Shown here: in pieces, positions 34,390 to 39,332 of the stretch
Numbering within the stretch: the stretch's first letter is position 1
Layout of the letters: each line of letters starts with the position of its first letter
Source: Bryobacter sp.
GTDB taxonomy: Bacteria > Acidobacteriota > Terriglobia > Bryobacterales > Bryobacteraceae
Direction of reading: 5' to 3'
Assembly: GCA_022843605.1 (NCBI GenBank)
Contig: JALHNI010000052.1
Span: 1-39,332 of the forward strand
DNA length: 39,332 bases
Translations under genes and position numbers: made by a program
The notes under the pieces: model-generated
Told to the model about the DNA's origin: nothing
Seen by the model: the letters and a program-made list of their open reading frames with translations, nothing else
The model's database searches: none

Positions 34390-36444
34390 ATGAGAATTCT
34401 TCTATGTCTGCTCGGTGCCGTCGCCGCCTTCGGGCAGTTGACGGAACGCGACCTGAAGTTCGTGAAGCAGCCGCCGATCACCGGTACGGTGGGGATCCCG
34501 CGCAGTTATGCGCTGATCGTCGGGATCTCGGACTACGCCAAGCTTCCGCCCCGCGGACAGTTGAAGTTTCCCGCGCGCGATGCGGCGGCGGTGTACGCCT
34601 CGCTCATCAGCGCGGAAGGCGGCCAGTTTCCGCCGGAGAACGTGCACCGGTTGATCGGTAAGCAGGCGACGCTGGCGAATCTGCGCAAGGAACTCGAAGA
34701 GTGGCTCCCCGGCGTGAGCAAGGACGGCGATCGAGTGGTGATCTACTTCGCGGGCCACGGCTTTGTTTCGGGCGGGCAGGCCTATTTGGCGCCTTACGAC
34801 ATCGACTTGGCGGATATTCCCGGCACCAGCTACTCGATGAAGACGCTGGGGCAGGTGGTTGGCAATCGCATCAAGGCGAAATGGAAGGTGTTGCTGACCG
34901 ACGCCTGCCATTCCGGTGCGATTACGCCGGAAGCGGATGCTTCGCAGATCAACACCAGCCTGGTGCGGCTGGATCAGAGCCTGTTCTCGCTGACGGCAAG
35001 CCGCGATCGTGAGCAAAGCTTCGAGAGCGACATCTGGGGCGGCGGGCACGGCGTCTTCACTTACTACCTGATAAAAGCGATTGAAGGCGAAGCCGACGAC
35101 AATGGCGATGGCGTGATTACGGCGGACGAGTTGGCGGAGTATGTGCGCGTCAACGTACGGCGGGAGACCTCGTCGCGGCAGAATCCGACGGCCGAGCGCG
35201 GCAGCTTCGATCCGCAGATGATTCTGGCCTACAACCCGAGCCGTGTCGCGCGCGGACCGGCGCAGCCACCGAAGTTCGGCGGTTTGATTGTCGAAACCAA
35301 CATGGATGGCGTGGAGGTGTTTGTCGACGGCAAGTCGCAAGGGACCGTGAATAAGGATAAGCCATTGCGTCTGCCGGGCCTATTGCCGGGGGTGCATACG
35401 ATCAAGGGCGTGCGCATGGGCTATGAGCCGGACGGTCCGCGCGAAGAGACGGTCTACCCGGGACAGGAGACCACGGTGAGCGTGCGGATTACGATCGCCC
35501 GGCGGCGGACGAAGGCGGCGCTCGATGCTTTCGACGAAGGCCTGGAACTGTATCAGAAGGGCTTCGAGAAGAACTATCGGGCGGCCGCGGTGGCGTTCGA
35601 GAAGGCGCTGGCGATCGACGCGAAGTATAGCCAGGCCGCGCTTTACTTGGGCCGGACCTACAACGCGCTTTACGAGAGCGAGAAGGCTAAGGACGCTTTC
35701 AAACGCGCGATTGAAATTGATCCGGACTACGCCGAGGCCCGGGCCAGCTACGGCGGCATGTTGCTGGACCTGGGCGACCTGGACGAGAGCATCCGGCAGT
35801 TGAATGCCAGTGTGGTGAAGGAGCCCGGAAATTCGCTGACGAATTCGCTGCTGGCCCAGGCTTTCATTCGCAAGGGTGCGCTGGCCGAAGGGGAGCGCTT
35901 TGCCCGGGAAAGCATCCGGTTGAATGCGGGGCACGCCGAGGCGCATTTCTGGCTGGCTGAAGGACTGCGTTTTAGCAAGCAGTGCGCCGAGTCGCGCAAA
36001 GAATACGCCGAATACCTGCGTTTGAGCGACTTTGACTCGAAGCTGGCCGGGAAGCTGAATTACTACGTCCTGGGGTATCTGGCCGGGATCGGCAAGAAGA
36101 AGCGCGCCGCCCAGACGGATATCTGGCGGGAACTGCAATTCATGGCTCATTTCGGCTTATGTGATTGTGCGCGGATGTCGAAGGAATACGACGTGGCGAT
36201 TCGCTCGTGCCAGCAGGCGCTGTCGCTCGATCACTCGGATTTGTTCGCGCACTATGCCCTGGGTGTGACCTATGCGGAGAAGTTCAATGCACAGAAGAGT
36301 GCGGGGCTACTGGCGGCGGCGAAGACCCATTTTGAAACCGTCGTCAGGTTAAACCCGGAGGCTCAAGAGGCCGAGAAGGCTAAGAAATACGTCGCCAATA
36401 TCAACCAGGTACTGGTCGCGATGGCGAATGGCGCAAATCCATAA
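34390..36444 (+). CDS. Exported caspase-like (C14) protein with PEGA and TPR domains
   Basis: A 684-residue protein with signal peptide MRILLCLLGAVAAFGQ. The caspase-like p20/p10 domain (about 38-282) has VGISDYAKLP, His123 in YFAGHGF and Cys173 in LLTDACHSG, the full His-Cys dyad. An EF-hand loop, DDNGDGVITADE (236-247), lies inside it. A PEGA domain follows (297-368; VETNMDGVEVFVDG), then TPR repeats to the end (FEKALAIDAKYSQAALYLG and similar units). GTAGGAGG is six bases before ATG 34390. Substrate is unknown; metacaspase-like Arg/Lys cleavage is possible. It could be a protease of the pathway or a switch in cell death; both are inference. Confidence 0.88.
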   Translation: MRILLCLLGAVAAFGQLTERDLKFVKQPPITGTVGIPRSYALIVGISDYAKLPPRGQLKFPARDAAAVYASLISAEGGQFPPENVHRLIGKQATLANLRKELEEWLPGVSKDGDRVVIYFAGHGFVSGGQAYLAPYDIDLADIPGTSYSMKTLGQVVGNRIKAKWKVLLTDACHSGAITPEADASQINTSLVRLDQSLFSLTASRDREQSFESDIWGGGHGVFTYYLIKAIEGEADDNGDGVITADELAEYVRVNVRRETSSRQNPTAERGSFDPQMILAYNPSRVARGPAQPPKFGGLIVETNMDGVEVFVDGKSQGTVNKDKPLRLPGLLPGVHTIKGVRMGYEPDGPREETVYPGQETTVSVRITIARRRTKAALDAFDEGLELYQKGFEKNYRAAAVAFEKALAIDAKYSQAALYLGRTYNALYESEKAKDAFKRAIEIDPDYAEARASYGGMLLDLGDLDESIRQLNASVVKEPGNSLTNSLLAQAFIRKGALAEGERFARESIRLNAGHAEAHFWLAEGLRFSKQCAESRKEYAEYLRLSDFDSKLAGKLNYYVLGYLAGIGKKKRAAQTDIWRELQFMAHFGLCDCARMSKEYDVAIRSCQQALSLDHSDLFAHYALGVTYAEKFNAQKSAGLLAAAKTHFETVVRLNPEAQEAEKAKKYVANINQVLVAMANGANP

Positions 36445-36522
36445 GTCTTTTGTTAGATTTCACTTCCGCATTGCCGACCGCTCTGATATTCTAGCGAAAC
36501 AAGAAAACGGACTATTCGTTCT

Positions 36523-37470
36523 ATGAGTTTGTATCAAACCCTGTACTACATGGCCTTGGCTGGAGGGATGGCGGGCCTGTTTTCGTGGGGAATCACTGCA
36601 CTTCTGTCGGGAACCATCCTGGCTACCCGGGAAAACTGGGTGGCGGATCTGGTGGCGGCCAGTACCCTGGGACTGTTGATCGGGGCGTTGACGGTCGCTT
36701 TTTCGGACAAATGGTCGGGCAGCCGCGTCGTGCCTCGTTACGTTTTCGCGGGCGCCGGAATCGGCTTGGTGGCCGGGATTTTGAGCGGCCTCGCGATGGT
36801 GCCGGTGACGAAGGCGTTGGGCGAGACGCAGCCTTTCCTGACGCGCCTTCTTTCCTGGATGCTAGCCGGCGGACTGATCGGTTTAGGGCTCGGTTTGCGT
36901 TGGGTGATGGCCAACAAAATGAGGGTGGTACATGCCTGCATTGGCGGGTTGCTGGGCGGCGCGATTGGCGGAGCGCTGTTCCACGTGCTCGGCAGCCGTG
37001 TGCCGGATCTCACGCAGGCGCTTGGGTTTGTTTTGATCGGTGTGGGGATTTGCTTTGGCGTTACTTTGGCGCCGATCCTGTTACGTGACGGCATTCTCAA
37101 GTTCGTCTCGAGCGGCGACGCGCGGGCGCAGGCGAAGTTTGGGCGGTCCGGCAAGGAGTGGGAGATCCAGCAGGGCGACAGCTACCAGATGGGCTCCGAA
37201 AGCCGCGACCTCAGCAAGACGACGTTCTCCGTAGGCGTGCAGGTGTTCATCCCGGATGCCGCGATTGCCCCGTTGCACGCAATCGTTTTTGGCCAGGAGG
37301 GCCGCTTCTACGTGGCCCGGCATCGGGACGTGAACAATCAGGCGGGGCTGGCGCGCTACGTACTGCGGGTGCGTGGCAAGACAGTGACGACTTCCCAGGA
37401 ACTGCGCGACGGTGACGATATTTTGATCGGGCGAACGGCGATCAAGTTCATCAGCAAGAGGGCGCAATGA
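36523..37470 (+). CDS. Membrane protein with a C-terminal FHA-like domain
   Basis: A 315-residue protein. The first 190 residues contain six hydrophobic segments. From about 203 a forkhead-associated-type beta-sandwich follows (IQQGDSYQMGSESRDLS; FIPDAAIAPLHAIVFG; LRDGDDILIGRTAIKF). The usual GR...SxxH phosphothreonine-binding signature is only partly kept: His is there but the Ser is Ala (IAPLHA). It may bind phosphoproteins made by the kinase three genes upstream, like the FHA partners of type VI secretion, or use altered binding. The last base pairs overlap the vWA gene start as ATGA. Confidence 0.75.
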   Translation: MSLYQTLYYMALAGGMAGLFSWGITALLSGTILATRENWVADLVAASTLGLLIGALTVAFSDKWSGSRVVPRYVFAGAGIGLVAGILSGLAMVPVTKALGETQPFLTRLLSWMLAGGLIGLGLGLRWVMANKMRVVHACIGGLLGGAIGGALFHVLGSRVPDLTQALGFVLIGVGICFGVTLAPILLRDGILKFVSSGDARAQAKFGRSGKEWEIQQGDSYQMGSESRDLSKTTFSVGVQVFIPDAAIAPLHAIVFGQEGRFYVARHRDVNNQAGLARYVLRVRGKTVTTSQELRDGDDILIGRTAIKFISKRAQ

Positions 37471-38903
37471 GGCGAATGCTTTGGTTGCTGATGCCGGGGT
37501 TGCTGCTGGCGCAGCCGGGCAAGATGCAGTTCGCCGAGCCGGTGAAGATGCTGAGCTGTGAGCCGGCATCGACGGTGCCTTGTTTCCGGATGAAGTTGAA
37601 TGTGGTCGATGCCTCCGGCGCGCCACGGAATGTGCAACTGCCCTCAGCCGCGGAATTGGCGGGAGCGATCAAGGTGCACGTCGGTGGGCAGGATTTGAAG
37701 CCGTTTTGGGCGACGGCGGCCGGCGATAGTACCCAGAAGGTCCGTGGCCGCGCCGTGCTGGTGATTGTCGACAACTCGGGTAGTATGCTGCGGAAGCTGG
37801 CCACAGGCCAGACGCGCTGGGATGCGGCGCTGCAGGCGGTGTCGGTCTTTTTGGACAAGTTCGAGGAAGGCTCGGACCGGGTAGCGATCGTGCCGTTTGA
37901 GAGTCATCTGGTGCAAGCGCGCATTTCGAGTGCCCAGTTCGCCCGGACCCGGGCCGATGCGGTGAGCCAACTCCGCAGCCTGCCTTTGCCCGAAGAGAAG
38001 AACAATACGGCGCTTTATTCGGCGGCCGTCTATGGCATTGAGACCCTGCAGGCGGCGCTGCCGCGGATGCAGCAGGCCGGTGAGGACCAGCTCGAGACGA
38101 TGGTGATTCTGCTCACCGACGGCAACAACGAAGTGCTGAAGGGTGACGACCTGGGTTTGCTTGCCGGACCGTCGGGGCAGGATCAAGCCGCTGAATCCGT
38201 ACGGCAGAGCGGGATCCCGGTGGTGGCGATTGGATTCTCGGATACCGGTGGACTGGACGAAGTGGCGCTCAAGCGCATCAGCACGAAGTATTATCTGGCT
38301 TCAGATTTTGACGGCCTGCAACGGATCCTGGCGTTCACGCGGACCTTTCTCAATAACCGGCTGACGGCGGCTTTTGCTTCGCCTTTTCCGGACCGGGCTT
38401 CGCTGGCCGGGCAGAATTTGCCAATCTCGGCGGAACTGCGTTTGCCGGACGGCAGTGTCGTGAAGAGCGACGAGTTTCTGTGGACCGCTCCGCAGATGGG
38501 CGTGCCGGTGTATGCGGGCAAGTGTTCGCCTGATGAACTAAAGGCGGTGATGGTGGCGCAGCCGGTGAGTGCCGGTTGGACGTCGATCATTCGGCCGGTT
38601 GGTGTCTTTTGCGGCCTCGGTTTGCTGCTGGTCGTGCTGTGGTTTTGGGTGCCCCGGTTGATTTGGCCGGAGCAGTTTATTGGGGCGATGCCGAATCTGG
38701 CGGGAAGTAAGTGGGCATCGCAAACACGGATTCAGAATGGTGTGATTCAGGGGAGGCCGGCGCCGCCCGGCTTCCAATCCGGGCCGGCGGGCGTCAACAT
38801 GGCGCCGCGCGGCGTGGGCGACTCGACGGTGGTGAATCCGGCGGCGCTGAATGACTTTGGAGCGACGCGGTTGGCGAACCGCGAAGTCAAGCCACCCAAG
38901 TAG
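37467..38903 (+). CDS. Exported von Willebrand factor A (vWA) membrane protein
   Basis: A 478-residue protein with signal peptide (MRRMLWLLMPGLLLAQ). A vWA domain at about 96-290 has a full MIDAS: DNSGSM (102-107, DxSxS), the Thr in NNTALYSA and the Asp in LLTDGNNEV. Later come a beta-rich linker, a membrane helix near 372-395 (IIRPVGVFCGLGLLLVVLWFW) and a disordered Pro/Gly cytoplasmic tail. It could hold a metal-dependent partner, for example the FHA-like or caspase proteins. Its start overlaps the FHA-like gene. Function unknown. Confidence 0.85.
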   Translation: MRRMLWLLMPGLLLAQPGKMQFAEPVKMLSCEPASTVPCFRMKLNVVDASGAPRNVQLPSAAELAGAIKVHVGGQDLKPFWATAAGDSTQKVRGRAVLVIVDNSGSMLRKLATGQTRWDAALQAVSVFLDKFEEGSDRVAIVPFESHLVQARISSAQFARTRADAVSQLRSLPLPEEKNNTALYSAAVYGIETLQAALPRMQQAGEDQLETMVILLTDGNNEVLKGDDLGLLAGPSGQDQAAESVRQSGIPVVAIGFSDTGGLDEVALKRISTKYYLASDFDGLQRILAFTRTFLNNRLTAAFASPFPDRASLAGQNLPISAELRLPDGSVVKSDEFLWTAPQMGVPVYAGKCSPDELKAVMVAQPVSAGWTSIIRPVGVFCGLGLLLVVLWFWVPRLIWPEQFIGAMPNLAGSKWASQTRIQNGVIQGRPAPPGFQSGPAGVNMAPRGVGDSTVVNPAALNDFGATRLANREVKPPK

Positions 38904-39003
38904 TTTGGGCGGATAAATATCAATTAATCGATGAGCTTGGTTCCTGGCCCGGTTTCGTGGTATGAATTGAGCACTTTAGTATTCGGTTTAGGAGGAGAAT
39001 TCA

Positions 39004-39332
39004 GTGCCCTTAGTTAAAGTAATTCGTAAAGGCGTCACGCCTTCGGTACGCAAGGTGCCGACTTCCACCGCGGCGGTGATGCTGCCGATGACGCTCAACA
39101 AGATCGGCAAAGAGGCATCTTCGGAGAACGAAGATCTGACCCGGGTTGAGGACGTAAACGACGCCTTTGCCAAGTTCAAGCCGGAATTGAACTTTAAGGG
39201 CAGCGCCGGCCCCGAAGAGACCGAGTTCAAGGCGGAGTTCAAGTTCAAGTCAATCAAGGACTTTGATCCTGAAAACCTGCAGAAGCGGCAGGAGTTCCGC
39301 GACGAGGATGGCAACGTCACCTACGCCCGCAA
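39004..39332 (+). CDS. TssB/VipA-like contractile sheath small subunit (partial)
   Basis: The frame starts at GTG 39004 with a strong GGAGG eight bases before and runs off the edge after 109 residues. The segment AFAKFKPELNF followed by EFKFKSIKDFDPENL matches the middle of TssB/VipA (typically MKPRLAF... and FESMDDFSPE), the type VI secretion sheath protein. The N-terminal 45 residues are unlike typical TssB, and the C-terminus is not visible. If right, TssC and other sheath/baseplate genes should follow to the right. The 100-base gap before it may have its own promoter. Confidence 0.65.
   Translation, partial: MPLVKVIRKGVTPSVRKVPTSTAAVMLPMTLNKIGKEASSENEDLTRVEDVNDAFAKFKPELNFKGSAGPEETEFKAEFKFKSIKDFDPENLQKRQEFRDEDGNVTYAR

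Overview
The window reads as chromosomal DNA of a GC-rich Acidobacteriota member, probably of the Bryobacter/Solibacter kind. This is an inference from gene content: PEP-CTERM proteins, putative-Ig (He_PIG) repeat proteins, DUF4384, DUF4230, LssY_C and PQQ-type secreted proteins. No rRNA, tRNA, CRISPR array, transposase or prophage gene was seen.

Positions 1-15753 are mostly metabolic. They hold a partial PQQ-type propeller protein and a lone nuoB, then malQ-dtd, a small histone-H1-like DNA-binding protein, acpS, a gamma-glutamylcyclotransferase-like protein, a redoxin and a fused enoyl-CoA hydratase/3-hydroxyacyl-CoA dehydrogenase. A tightly overlapped minus-strand operon follows (zwf, opcA, pgl, secreted metallo-beta-lactamase-fold protein, POT transporter). 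An ECF sigma factor with a ChrR-like cupin anti-sigma factor closes this part.

Positions 15754-28452 are surface and secretion oriented. Two paralogous PEP-CTERM proteins have matching 5' leaders with a conserved hairpin. Then come two secreted alpha/beta hydrolases, one fused to a LssY_C domain, both with EF-hand-like loops. A small-protein/HNH nuclease pair and an esterase fused to a beta-propeller follow. A four-gene minus-strand operon encodes an Ig-like membrane protein, a propeller protein, an 8-repeat Ig-like protein and a DUF4230 protein.

Positions 28526-39332 are the most unusual part. Eleven consecutive plus-strand genes start with a compact ubiquitin-like conjugation cassette: a ThiF/E1-like enzyme with a C-terminal zinc ribbon, a membrane protein with two identically spaced 8-Cys RING-like modules (E3 candidate), a ubiquitin-like protein ending in Gly, and an E2-like protein with HPN and a catalytic Cys. 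The series continues with a transmembrane Ser/Thr kinase fused to an FGE-like domain, two DUF4384 exported proteins, a caspase-like/PEGA/TPR protein, a membrane FHA-like protein and a von Willebrand A membrane protein. The window edge cuts a gene resembling TssB/VipA, the small sheath subunit of type VI secretion. Kinase, FHA and TssB together suggest a phospho-regulated contractile secretion locus in which a complete E1-E2-Ubl-RING set is embedded. I infer a combined secretion and protein-modification system, not yet tested.
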